Source: Capsaspora owczarzaki ATCC 30864
Lineage: Eukaryota > Opisthokonta > Filasterea
Direction: 5' to 3'
Assembly (NCBI RefSeq): GCF_000151315.2
Contig: NW_011887292.1
Span: 2,643,181 to 2,707,180, forward strand
DNA: 64,000 nt
The notes beneath the pieces were generated by a model, which was not told the origin of the DNA, did no database searches, and saw nothing but the letters and a program-made list of their open reading frames with translations. Below, one piece after another: positions 49,495-60,404 of the stretch. A program made the position numbers and the translations under genes. Within the stretch, counting starts at the first letter, position 1, and each line of letters starts with the position of its first letter.

Positions 49495-52105
49495 AAAGGT
49501 CGCTCTGGGATTTTATTCTTGATCTCGGTCGTTTCTCTGGGATTTTATTCTTGATCTCGGTCGTTTGGGGGCGAATTGGTCAGCGGCGGCGCGCCTTTTC
49601 GGACGATGCGGCGCGACTGGCGATGCACATGGCATTGGCGATCTCCAAGGAGGAGTCTTTCGAGCCTTTCGTGCACAGGCAGTCGATGCAAGCCAAACAG
49701 CATTCAAACGGTTGCACTTAAAAAAAAAAAAAAAAGTAAAAAAAAACCTTCCAATCGTGTCGCTGGATTTTTTCTTGTTTTTTTTTTTTTCATTGTTCGG
49801 CGCATTGTGCAGTGGAGTCCTCGACGCGACAGCCAGACGCGTTCTACCAGTAGTGCCCCTCGCTGTCGCTGCATCCTGACTGCCAGGTCTTGTTTGGGGG
49901 GGGCCCTCAAGTGAGGTGCTGGATCGCTGGTTGGATTTTTTTTCTTTTTTTTTTTCAAACAAAACTTTTTATCACCTTTTCTTTTTTTCGTTTCCTTGTT
50001 GACGACGCGTGTCCGCGGCCGAGGCCGAGGGAGGGAGGCAAACCGACAACATGTCTGGAGGGAGCGACCTGCCTTGGACGCTGGGCACTGGCTGACGGCC
50101 CAATCGCCGACCAGTCGCGGGGCCCAAATCGCGCGAGACCAAGCAGGAAGGAAAAAGGTCGCCGAGGAGGAGAGGCCCCAGCTCTCCCCCAATGCAACCG
50201 TCTCTCTGGGACCTGGGAGACGTGGGGGGATGCGTGGTCACACTTGTCGCATGCGATTTACAGGCAGGGCCTTGTTGATTTGGAAACTGGAGCAATCGCA
50301 GCATTGTTCAACCAGCACTGCGAGAAAACCCATAAAAATCGCCGTCCTGTTCAACTCGACCTTCTTGTTGAACTCGACCTCTGGAAAACCAACCGCTCTC
50401 GATGCATCTCGCTGACTTGTGTGCATCCTCTGTCTCGTCATTGTTCCGTGTGACGGCGCCTCTGTGTCGTGCGTGCGCAGGTATCAAGGCGTCCGGTGCA
50501 CATTCCGTGTACCTGTGCAAATTCAAGCCCACCCAAGCGCTCGTTGCTGTCAAGAAGGTGTCGCTGGAGCACGTCGAGTATAGTGCATGGGAAGCTGAGA
50601 TGGTAAGCCTCTTTTTTGGAAAGCAGTGTGTTGCTGCTGCACGCCAATCCTTTGGTGGCTCACCTGGTCATTTTCTTTGTCCCTTGACAGGAGGAATTGC
50701 GGCGGTTGCGGTGGCTCAAGCATCCCAACATCATTTCAGTCAGTCACACATTCATCTCCAGACACGAGCTCTATGTTGTATCGCCGTTTTTCTCGGGTGG
50801 TAAGTTTGTTTTTTGTTTTTTCGAATTGCTGTTCGTGCGGTCGATCGCTCCACACCTTTCGCTTATGTTTTTTTTGCCCGTCATATCCTCCAATGTTTAC
50901 TGTTTTCGCCATGCCATCAGGCTCCTGCGGCACCTTGTTGCAACACACTTTTAAGTCTGGGCTATCCGAGCCTCTTATTGCCTACCTATTGCGAGAAACA
51001 CTTCGAGCTCTGGCTTACATTCACAGCAATTGGTTTATTCATCGGTAGGTCATTGCAGCCCAATGCTAGTTGAGCGCCTTGCACATCTCACACTCCATCT
51101 CGATTGGATTTTTCTCCGCAGTGATGTCAAAGCCAGCAATATCATGTTCGATTCAACAGGCGCCGTTGCGTTGCGCGATTTGAGCCACGCTGTTAGTATG
51201 CTGCGCGATGGCAAGCGGCAATACATTGCCTACCAATTTGCCGGGAGCAGTCCAGAGTCTGTGCCCTGGACTGCACCCGAAGTGCTCGAGCAAAATCTCC
51301 TTGGGTACGACAACAAGGCCGATATTTACAGCCTTGGCATCACCGCACTCGAATTAGCAACGGGTCAGGCGCCCTATTACGGTCTTCCGCCAACCAAGGT
51401 AGGACTTTACATGGGAAAATGTGTCTTTGGCGTTGCGCCTTGTCCTCAATCTTCCGCTTCCCCCCCCCCACGCCTTGCCACACACACATGCAGATCCTGC
51501 TGCTCAAGCTCCTTGGACCGTCACCACGTCTCGAGGACATGATTCTGGACAGCCACATGCGGTTTTCAAAGTCCTTCCGGACGTTTATCGACCTGTGTCT
51601 CAACCCCGATCCGAACGAGCGGCCTTCCGCCCTCAAGCTCCTAGACCATCCGTTTTTCAAGCAGGTTCGGCGGAGATCAAGCTTGATCCCGCAACTAGTA
51701 CAATCCATCCCTCCACTCACACAGCGAATCAAGCGCGACTCTGCCTGGAGCGCGACGCTTGCTGCTTCGTCCGAGGATTTGCGCATCTTTGACGACGAGT
51801 CTGCAAGATCGAGTGCCATGCTCGGTATGTCAATCGTGTTTTGTTCGTTGAGCAAGGGAGGAATATCTTCAATCCTGTCCGATTCACTTTTTTTTTCCTT
51901 CTTTGTGATCCGCTCAGACGACCAAGACAATGGCCAAGACAATGGCCAATACAATGGCCAAGACAATGGACAACCAGCCAACTATGCCGGAGACGACTCT
52001 ATGCTCGATGCAGCAGATTCGGTGGCAACATTGCAACCAACGTTTTCGGCTGCTCAAGTGCACGACCTCAACGCCCCCGAATTGAAAGAGTCCGAGTGCT
52101 TGTAG
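49282..52105 (+). CDS. STRAD: STRAD-like (pseudo)kinase
   Basis: In animals STRAD is a catalytically dead kinase that, with MO25, activates LKB1. Exons 49282-49420, 50481-50602, 50691-50799, 50921-51044, 51122-51398, 51494-51824, 51918-52105; 429 residues. Family evidence: VPWTAPEVLEQNLLGYDNKADIYSLGITALEL (seen in parts: PEVLEQNLLGYD, KADIYSLGITALELA) matches [33 protein letters not shown], followed by PYYGLPPTK and ILLLKLLG as in STRAD, and HPFFKQVRRRS as in HSFFKQIKRRA. The glycine loop is lost (IGIKASGAHSVY), but VAVKKV, HRDVKASN (164-171) and DLS at the DFG position (184-186) keep the usual catalytic residues, unlike animal STRADs. The tail has four DNGQ/YNGQ units and lacks a C-terminal WE(F) motif. 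Intron 1 is 1060 nt. Confidence 0.82.
49503..49566. repeat. Exact 32-bp tandem duplication in STRAD intron 1
   Basis: The unit beginning CTCTGGGATTTTATTC and ending CTCGGTCGTTT occurs twice head to tail without mismatch. Confidence 0.95.
51918..51977 (+). repeat. 12-bp coding minisatellite (DNGQ units) in STRAD
   Basis: Four copies of GA/TACAATGGCCAA-type units encode DNGQ, DNGQ, YNGQ, DNGQ at the start of the last exon; a replication-slippage type repeat in a disordered tail. Confidence 0.85.
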
Positions 52106-52309
52106 CTGCTCTCGCCTCGTTCCTGTCTCCGCATTATTTCATTTATTCTCTCAGAATGTTGCCCTCCGCGCTTGGAAGCCAAAAGGCCAAAAGAGCCAAC
52201 CAACCCAAACAAACAAACAAAACAAATTATTATTGAAAGTACTGTACCACCAAAACAAACAATCACCATTACATCGCAAAAACAAGGAAAAGGAGTTGGC
52301 TAAAAGTGT

Positions 52310-52964
52310 TCAATCATCGTCGTCCTCGTAGACGAAGATCTCTGATTCCTCAAGGTAGTCAGTAGTGTGGTGCGCAAGGGTTGCGCCAGCAGCGTAGCCC
52401 AAAGCGCAAACGGCGATCACCTTGGCGATTCCAAAGCGGTTCTGGACACGCCATCCAAGGCAAGAGAAGCAACGAGATGATTGATGGATGAGCGAGCAGT
52501 TGGTCAATACAAATAAATACACAGCACCAGTATTGATCGGTTGTCTTCAATGCAAAAGCAAAGGGAGCGAACGACCGTTTGAAAGAAAAAAAAAAAAACC
52601 TGGAAAAACAAAAAAAAGGAGGATTGTTGTCGTCACTTTAGCGCACTTCTTCACTGGCGACTCGAAGCACGGGGTTGAAGGTAGACGGACGAGGTGAGCT
52701 GGAAAGAAGGCACCAGCAGCAGCACGAATCGCGCGTTCGAGGAAGAGTAACAGAAGAAAGAAAAAAAAAAGAAAAAAAAAAAGAAGAGAATTTGGGCAGA
52801 GTTGTCGTCGTCCTGGAGAGAGAGAGAGAGAGAGAGAGCGCGCGACTCACCACGGACGGCGGCGCTGGGATGGCCTCTGTGAACATGGTGCGCGCTGGGA
52901 GAGCCGAGGGAGACCGAACTGCAGCGGTGGCCAAGCGTCCCAACGATCGAGTCAACAACAGCAT
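52310..52964 (-). CDS. SMDT1: EMRE, essential regulator of the mitochondrial calcium uniporter
   Basis: Single-pass inner-membrane protein that in animals is required for MCU channel opening and links it to MICU1. Exons 52851-52964 and 52310-52441, 81 residues. The N-terminus MLLLTRSLGRLATAAVRS is a typical mitochondrial targeting sequence. Then APPSV-NRFGIAK, a membrane helix (VIAVCALGYAAGATLA), and the tail LEESEIFVYEDDDD, which matches the hallmark LEEHDIFVPEDDDD end of EMRE almost residue for residue; the FG before the helix also matches. The gene is too short for most ORF filters. It lies 182 bp from the divergent SRP receptor gene and converges on STRAD. The C-terminal tail makes the call fairly firm despite the small size. 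Confidence 0.85.
52816..52839. repeat. GA dinucleotide repeat
   Basis: About eleven GA units inside the EMRE intron, shortly after its donor site (CT repeat in the sense direction). Confidence 0.9.
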
Positions 52965-53146
52965 TTTGGTAGCTTCAAAAAAAAAAAAAAAAAAAAAAAG
53001 GATCAAAGAGTGGATTTTCAGATTTCAATCTGGTTTACAATCTCAATCAGTTTTTGTGTTGATCCTTCCATTTGATAGATTGAATGTATCCATTCAATAA
53101 AATCAGTGCTCATTCTTTTTTTTTTTTTTTTTTTTGATTGTTGGCA
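52965..53146. promoter_or_regulatory. Divergent gap between EMRE and SRP receptor alpha
   Basis: 182 bp between opposite start codons, bounded by an A run next to EMRE and a T22 run (about 53115-53135) next to the SRPRA ATG. Likely a shared promoter. Confidence 0.45.
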
Positions 53147-56100
53147 ATGTTGGAGCTCGTCACCATCTTCACTCGCGGCGGAGTCGTCCTCTGGTCGCGA
53201 CAGAGTGGAGCCGTCGCTGTCAGCCCAACCGTGATCAACGCCCTCATCTCCAGCGCATTCATCGAAGTGAGGCTTTTTTGTTTTTTTGTTTGAACGACTG
53301 TTTCTCTCCATCCAAATGCATTCAATAGAATGACCATTGAAATGAAAAAGCAAAAAGTTTTTTTTTTTTGTTTTTTTTTTTTTTTTTTTTGTGATGCGTT
53401 GGCGACACGCTTTCCAATATCACAACACTCACATTTCGGTTCTTCTCGTTCCTCACATCAACAGAAGCGCGCTGTCAGCGACAAGCAGTTTGTGCACGAT
53501 CACTTTGCGCTCAAGTGGGCGATCGTCAACGAGCTCGACCTGGTCTTTGTGGTGAGTGTGTGACCCAAGAAGAGCAGCTGACTGAGCCCTTCCGTCCCTG
53601 AACGCGAATGGTGGCCCGTGCGGAGGTCGGCATTGCGCCCAATGCGTTCATGCATTGTGTAGAGTCCAGGGCTCGGTGCTTGCGACAGAGGCGGCGGGGG
53701 GGGGAGGGGCGCCACCAAACAAAGACCGAGCTCCAACTTGTGCTTGGCTTCCCACCTGAACTCACTCGGCTCTGCTCTGCTCGGCCATTTGCCCACACAG
53801 GTTGTGCACCAGAAGGCCCTCCAACTCAACTACGTCGATGAGCTGCTCTCCAGCATGGCCACGTCGTTCGTCAACACAAACGGCGATGATGTCCGCGCGT
53901 TCGCCGCCGGTCTGCCACTCTTCAAGCCGTCGGGCAAGCATGTGGTGGACTTTGATGCTCGCTTTGATACCATCTGGGAGGGCGTGATGCAGCGCTACGA
54001 GGAATCGGTGGGTGATACGGAGCCTAAAAGTTGCGTGGGAAAAGACCAAAGTTTGGCTGACACTTTGTTGCTTGTGTTGTTTGTTGCCGTTTCCCCCCAC
54101 CCCCGTGGCCGCCCTTCCCTGGGTTGCGTACCCCATCTTCACCGTCGTCTGATCGATCTAGTTGCGGATTCCAAAGGCCATGAAGTCGTTCGAAGAGTCC
54201 AAGAAGGCACAAAAGTCTGGCATTGCGAGCCCCGAGCCCAAGTCGCCTTCTGCATCGATCGTGACCTCGCCCACCACCTCGCAGCCTGTGAGTCCGACGG
54301 CGGCGTCGTCTGGAAACTCTGCCTTTGCCCCGGACAGTGACACAGCGGATCGCCTGAAAAAGCTCGGCATTCAGTCACGCTCGGCCGGCTCGGCTTCGAA
54401 GTCCAAACCCTCCCCCAGCGCTTCAACCGAGTCAAAGGCTCCTCCCAAAAAGAAGAAGGCCACCGCGTGGGATCCCATCTCTGGCGGCATGATGACCAAC
54501 GCACACTCGGGCCCGTTGGACTTTTCCAGCGACAAGCCGGGCACTGCCGCAGCTGCCGCCCCAGATATGGTAGGTAGCATTTCAGTGAATGGCTGTTTGT
54601 CAAGCTTGAAGTGAGATCTCATTGTTCAGAGCGAAACGTGCCACACCAAAAAAACCTCACATTTGTATGACTATCGTGACTCTTTTTAGAGCACCTATAC
54701 CGCTGGCTTGGAAAGGGACTCTCTGAAGGGCGATTTGCCAGATATCGAGTACACGCCCCGCGAGCAGGATGACGACGCGAACGAAGAAGAGACGGCGGAT
54801 GAGGCCCCAGTCACGTCTCCAGGAAAAGCGCCCATTCTTGCCACACCTTCGCTCAACGGCGCGGCGGCTCCGGTCGCCAAGAAGGCAGGCTTTGGGAGTG
54901 GGCTTCTGTCCTTCTTCCAAGGCTTGTCAGGCAATAAGGTCCTCACTGCCGAAGATCTTGCCGCCACGCTTGAAAAGACCAAGGAGCATCTCATCAACAA
55001 GAACGTTGCTGCAGACATTTCGGAAAAGCTGTGCGACTCTGTGCGCACCAATCTCGTGGGAAAGACCATGCCGAGCTTTACTAGTATGTTCCAGCGAGTC
55101 GATGGGTGGATGTTTGCGAGGCGGCAGAGGAGGAGGAGCTTTGAGATGGGTTGGGGTTTAGGACATTTTTTTTTCGTTCTTTTGCCTGAGTATTGCATTC
55201 TCCATCTTTGTTGTTCTCCTCCCAAACAGCCATCACATCGACAGTCACCAAATCGCTCGAGGAGGCAGTGACAAGCATCCTCTCGCCCAACCGTCGAGTG
55301 GACATTCTCCGAGACGTTCTGGCCAAACGCCAAGACCCGAGCGGCAGACCGTTCACGATCGTCTTTTGTGGCGTCAACGGCGTCGGCAAATCGACCAATC
55401 TGGCCAAGATCTGCTACTGGCTCGTTCAAAACGACATTTCCATCCTCATTGCCGCTTGCGACACATTCCGTGCCGGCGCCGTCGAGCAACTGCGCGTCCA
55501 TACTCGGTGTTTGAATGACTTGCAGCGAAGCAACGGCAAGCTGGGTCCCAACGACCCCGACAGCGTCATGCTCTACGAGAAGGGTTACGGCAAGGATGCT
55601 GCCGCCATTGCGTTCGACGCCGTCAACTATGGTCGCGATCAACGGCGCGATGTTGTGCTTGTGGACACTGCTGGCCGTATGCAGGACAACGAGCCTTTGA
55701 TGCGCTCTCTTGCAAAGGTGACGAGTTGCTTTCTTTTTGTTGTTGGTATTTGTCAGAAGAGGGGAGGAGGGTTTTCGGACGTGGCTGATTTTTTTCTTTG
55801 TCTTTGACTGCTTCTGCATCGCTTGTGTCGATACAGCTTGTCAAAACAAACGAGCCAGACCTCGTCTTGTTTGTTGGTGAAGCTCTTGTCGGCAACGAGG
55901 CAGTCGATCAACTCAAGCGTTTCAACCAATCTCTCGCCGACTTTTCGGAATCGACCAACCCGCATCTAATTGATGGCATTGTCCTGACCAAATTCGACAC
56001 GATTGACGACAAGGTATGGTTCCCATAGCAAGCGATTGTTGTCGGAAAGAACAGGGAGAGGGAGTACGTCGTGGTGACTGTTTTCTCAATGTGCTGCGTT

Positions 56101-56259
56101 GCTCACCCGCGCCCGCTCGCAACTTGACAGGTGGGAGCTGCCATTTCGATGACCTATACCAGTGGCCAGCCGATTGTCTTTGTTGGTACCGGTCAAACTT
56201 ACCGAGATCTCAAAAAGCTGAACGTTAAATCTGTCGTTCAAGCACTCCTCAGCAATTAG
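53147..56259 (+). CDS. SRPRA: Signal recognition particle receptor subunit alpha
   Basis: ER-membrane docking GTPase for ribosome-SRP complexes. Eight exons: 53147-53266, 53465-53551, 53801-54007, 54162-54569, 54690-55083, 55230-55717, 55837-56013, 56131-56259; 669 residues (human 638). The N-terminal longin-like domain ([16 protein letters not shown] ... [14 protein letters not shown]) binds SRPRB. A charged Ser/Lys/Pro linker follows, including WDPISGG and LDFS, then helical NG-domain lead ([12 protein letters not shown]). GTPase motifs: G1 [24 protein letters not shown]3 [14 protein letters not shown]4 [13 protein letters not shown], then [13 protein letters not shown]. All phases agree. 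The [13 protein letters not shown] form and N-terminal domain separate it from SRP54. Convergent with NUP88, 163 bp between stops. Confidence 0.97.
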
Positions 56260-56422
56260 AATCCGCAGCTGTTGCCGAATCAGGGTTGAATTCGCCTCAT
56301 CACCACCAACCATATCTTCCACAACAACACCAACAACAATATTCTTTGGGTTCTTTGGTTTGGTGACCCACTTGTACACTGAAAGTAAAAATCAATGTTT
56401 TCATACTAAAGCTTCAAAGTCA

Positions 56423-59400
56423 CTACAACCACCGCTGTGCTTGGTTTTGAAGTGAGTTGAGCTTTCGTTGAGCTTCCTTGATGTCCAAGTTCCTAAAAGC
56501 AAGCAATTTCACCAATGCGTTTAGTTGGCACCGAAAGCTCGTCCAGTTCGACTCCCGAATGTACAACCTCCCTCCCCCCACTTACGTCTGGGCCAGAACG
56601 GGCTTGATTCGGTCTTGAATGTCTTGATTCACTTCCAAGTCGGCCGCCACTTGTACTGCCGCCTCGGTTTCTGATGCACGGCTTTGAACGAGAGCTTGCA
56701 CTCGCGCCTTGGCCTGATCACAAAGCAAACAAAAACAGTCGGGCTGTCAGACGACAAGTTTCGAGACCAACAACGCCACCATCACTGCTCGTAAAACATG
56801 CTGTGCTGCTTCGCCACCCCTTACATCATTCATACGGGCTTGCATCTGCGTCAGAGTGGACTGCAAGCCTTCGAGATCAGCCGTGTACTGTTGCTCTTCC
56901 TCGGACAGCACTGGAGAAGTCAGCGAGACAATTTCAAGGATGGCATTGAATTTCGTCGAGATGTGTTTTTGCTCGTCGAGCAACTGGGCACAATTGGCAA
57001 CGCTCTTTTTGGCTGCCTGGCGTGTTTGCTCAATTTGCTCCTTCAGCTTGCTAATTTCCGTGTCTTGGTGCTTCTGCTTGACCTCCAAGCTTTGGGCACT
57101 AGACAGCACGAAAAGTCAAACCAAACGGAAAAAAACCCCAAAACAAGGTGAGCGTTCCAAAATACACAAATCGAAACTTGGCTCGCAGAAATAAATACAG
57201 TTGCTCGTGTTGATGACCTACTGGTGTTGAATTTTTTCTTTGGCGCGCTCAATATCCTTCAAATAGCCGTGCTCGAGTTGTTCGAAAGCTTCGATCAAGA
57301 ACTTGAGCGAGTCTTCAGTGACACCAGCGCCTTTCGTACCAGCAAAGGTTGGAAGGCGAACGCTGGCCTTGCCCTGAAGGAGTTCGCGGATTTCGTCGGC
57401 AATAGACCGCGCCGAGCCGTCACGAACGGGCGCAAGAGTCTTGGAGGGGGTGATGGTTTTGCTTGAAGGGAGCGCCAGTTGCGCCGACGACGACAAGCGC
57501 AGCTGTTCGGTCACCAGCTGGCGGACGACAACGCCTTCTACAAACGCCCGAGGCGCTAAGCTGGATGCCAAAGTCGGGTCTGCGTCGTCTGGTTGGCTGG
57601 TCAAAGCGACCAGCAAGTCCCCGACCGATGGCACAGAGACAATGCTGACGCCAATCACAGGAGAAGGAAGCGATCCTGGCGCTGGCAATCCCCAGGTATT
57701 AATCACTTGGTGAACTGCCGTTGGAGCCAAGTCAATCGTGTCGGGCTGCTCGGAATCGTCGTTCAGGTAGCTTGCCATCGCTTCGTGCCAATGGAACATC
57801 AGCCGATGCAATCCAAGCGCATGGTACACAACGAGTCGATGCGGCCGGAGCGGATCGAGCACCATTCGGACTTGCAGCAGCGCCGAGCGATTGATACCAG
57901 TCAACCGCGCCGACGCAGGTGCGGGAAGTGACGGAGTTCGACCAGAGCCAGGTGTTCGAGCCGGATGCGGCGTGCTCTGGGTTTGCTGCCCTCGAACGTT
58001 TGCGGCAGCGTCGAGCAGAGCCGACCGTTGCTGAGCCGTGAACAAATCAACTCGCTCGTAGACACGCAAGCTGGGGTTTCGAATGAGATGCATCGTGTCC
58101 TCAAAGTCCTGGCACCACCAAAACAAGTAAAATACAACGCAATCAAACAAACCATCCATCGGTGAGTGAGCGAGCTGTGTTTGAGCGAGCTGTGTTTGAG
58201 CACAACGCCCGGAATGGCTGCGTCGCTGTTTGCCTCCCCCTCCCGCTTACACCAAAGGCATCAATGGCCCATTGCGCCTCAAGGTCGTCCTCGAGAATAC
58301 ACGACAAAAGATGGCCACGGTCGTGAGCGACCACCAGCGTGGTCGGTAACGACTTGAGGCATGCAAGCGAGCAAGCGTCGTCCTCGATGCCAAAGTTATC
58401 AGAGCCATGCGACTGTTGCCTCAAGAAGGGGCCCTGCAAAAGCAGGCTGCTTCGTGCAGCCGTGCATTCGTTGCCAGGCGCTGAAAACACGTAGAGCTGC
58501 TCAAGATGGTTCAGGACACTGTCTTGCTTGTCGTCGAACGACAATCCGCCCAAATCCTTCGACTCGTTCGGGCCGAGCAGGTGCGACAGCATGGGGACTC
58601 CGCGTGCAAGCAAGCACTCGAGCCAATCAATCTGAAGCCGATACATTGCTTCTCCAGGCGACATTTCGCGGTCGTTGCTTTGTTCCAGGAATTGCTCGAG
58701 CCGCAACCGCACGGTGGCCAATAGCACGGAGACGGTCGTCCGTGGCAAGAGACTACAAACAAGCAAACGACAACCCCCCCAAACAAACAAACAAACAAAC
58801 AAAAAAACCAGTGAAACGTACAGGAAATGCAAGAATAAAAAACAAAGAAACAGGTAGAAGCACACGCGGTGAGTGCATTGCCAAAAACAGTGCAACAGAG
58901 CGAATCGTAACGACCGGGTTTACCATTGTTTCGGCACGACCGGACACAGGCTGAAGACAGTTCCATCACTTGCAAGACAAAAGATGGTAAAATAACCCCA
59001 ACCATCTTGAGGCCCAAAATCAAACGAAACAATGTTGAAATTGGACAAGCCCAAGAAGGAGCGCGAGGAAAAGTCCCCGTTCGCATTCAAGCCCGCCTTG
59101 CGCGTCGATCGCGTCGCAGAATCGAGTGATACATCATCATCGGCACTAGGATCTCGCAGGGTAACAAGCAGCTCTTCCACAGCGGGCTGCCGAAGATCGT
59201 ACAACCTGAAACGAAGCGCGAGAGTCAGGAGGGCAAGAGAGTTCCAATGTTCTCCGCCATGACACACACCAAACAAATGCAATCTGTTACCGTAATCGAT
59301 TATCGGTCGAAAGAACCATGATATGCAGCTGATCACCACTCAGCGGGTGCCACTTCACCTCCCGAACAGCGACGGAGCGGTGGCTGTTGAAAAACTTTTC

Positions 59401-60253
59401 GCCAATGCAAAACACACTAATGACGCAACGAAAAAATCAGGCAAAAAGCACCACGACGGCTCACCCAACACAAGGGCCTGCATAGCTGACGAGATGACAA
59501 TCTGTGGCTGACAGACGCGGTGCACTCACCGATTGTCAGGAACGACGCTGGATCCGTTCGGCAGCACCGACGGCGCGTTGGCGCCAGCATATGCGCCCGA
59601 CGGAAACCGCAGGAACTGGCCACCAGACTTGGTTGGCAGCTCCATGACGGCAATACCATGGTCGCCATACAGCAGCGCGTGCGTTCCGGGCGCATTGACC
59701 GAGATCGAGTGGACGTGGAAGGATGGCGGTTTGAGCGCCGCAAGAATCTGCTCAACGCGCAAACAAAGAGGCCGCCCCAATCGTGATGAGTCAACGATAC
59801 AAAACACGCAGCCATGTCTGCACAAGGGCAGTCCGACGGCGTTTCCACACCCGTCGTGCGCCACCCCACCTGGTACGATCCTCCACCACTGGTCGGCGGA
59901 CTTGAGCTGCTGCTGCTTGCGCTGGTGCTGCTGCTGCTGCTGCTGCTCGATGCGCCAGTCACCAAGCCCGTCAGCGGTGCCATGGATGATGCTTGCGAGG
60001 CAGTCGGCTGGACCGCGGCTGCTTGGGTGGAGGACGACCGTGTGGCCGATGGCGAGATCGCAGCATTGAGACTGGCGACACGCAGCGCTTGGCTCGCGGC
60101 GTCCCAGACGAACAGCGACCCGTCGTGCTCGGCAATCGCGCTCGGCAGCACGCTGACGGGAGTCTCGTCGGTGGTCGGGTTGGCGACCAGGCCCGTGAAG
60201 ATTGCATGGTCGCGCAGCAGCGCCAATCCAGCTGCAGCTCCACCGCCACTCAT
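56423..60253 (-). CDS. NUP88: NUP88-like nucleoporin
   Basis: Cytoplasmic-face nucleoporin; in animals it partners NUP214 and NUP62 and anchors export factors. Nine exons: 59870-60253, 59530-59747, 59291-59416, 58924-59205, 58251-58752, 57222-58108, 56825-57098, 56586-56713, 56423-56492; 956 residues (human 741). The N-terminal beta-propeller shows HDGSLFVWD, HALLYGDHGIAVMELPTKSGG (LIGIKGLMVLELPKRWG in animals), SVAVREVKWHPLSGD and VLSTDNRLRLYDLRQP. NIVSFDFGP matches AVAFDFGP. The last 250 residues form a coiled coil (HQDTEISKLKEQIEQTRQA, then LEGLQSTLTQMQARMND), as in NUP88. Ser/Thr-rich inserts near the start and middle account for the extra length. Shares a 151-bp divergent gap with BAP31. 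The propeller motifs plus the C-terminal coil make the call solid although overall identity looks modest. Confidence 0.82.
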
Positions 60254-60404
60254 TCGCTATTTTGCTTTGTGATGAAAGCCTGTCAAAAGGACGACTAGTT
60301 GTTAAGTTCTGAGAAATTTCGGACGCAGTCTTTATTTTTACTTTTTATTATTGCCTTCGCTGTTTATTGCTTGCGTCCTTGTCTCCAACAACAACCTCAT
60401 CACA
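60254..60404. promoter_or_regulatory. Divergent gap between NUP88 and BAP31, probable shared promoter
   Basis: 151 bp between opposite start codons, the shortest divergent gap here. Contains TTATTTTTACTTTTTATTATTG on the BAP31 side; no defined element. Confidence 0.45.

Noticed and set aside
56530-56560. T-loop-like AGTTCGACTCCCG in a NUP88 intron
   Set aside because: No matching acceptor stem, D-arm or A box in the preceding 70 nt.
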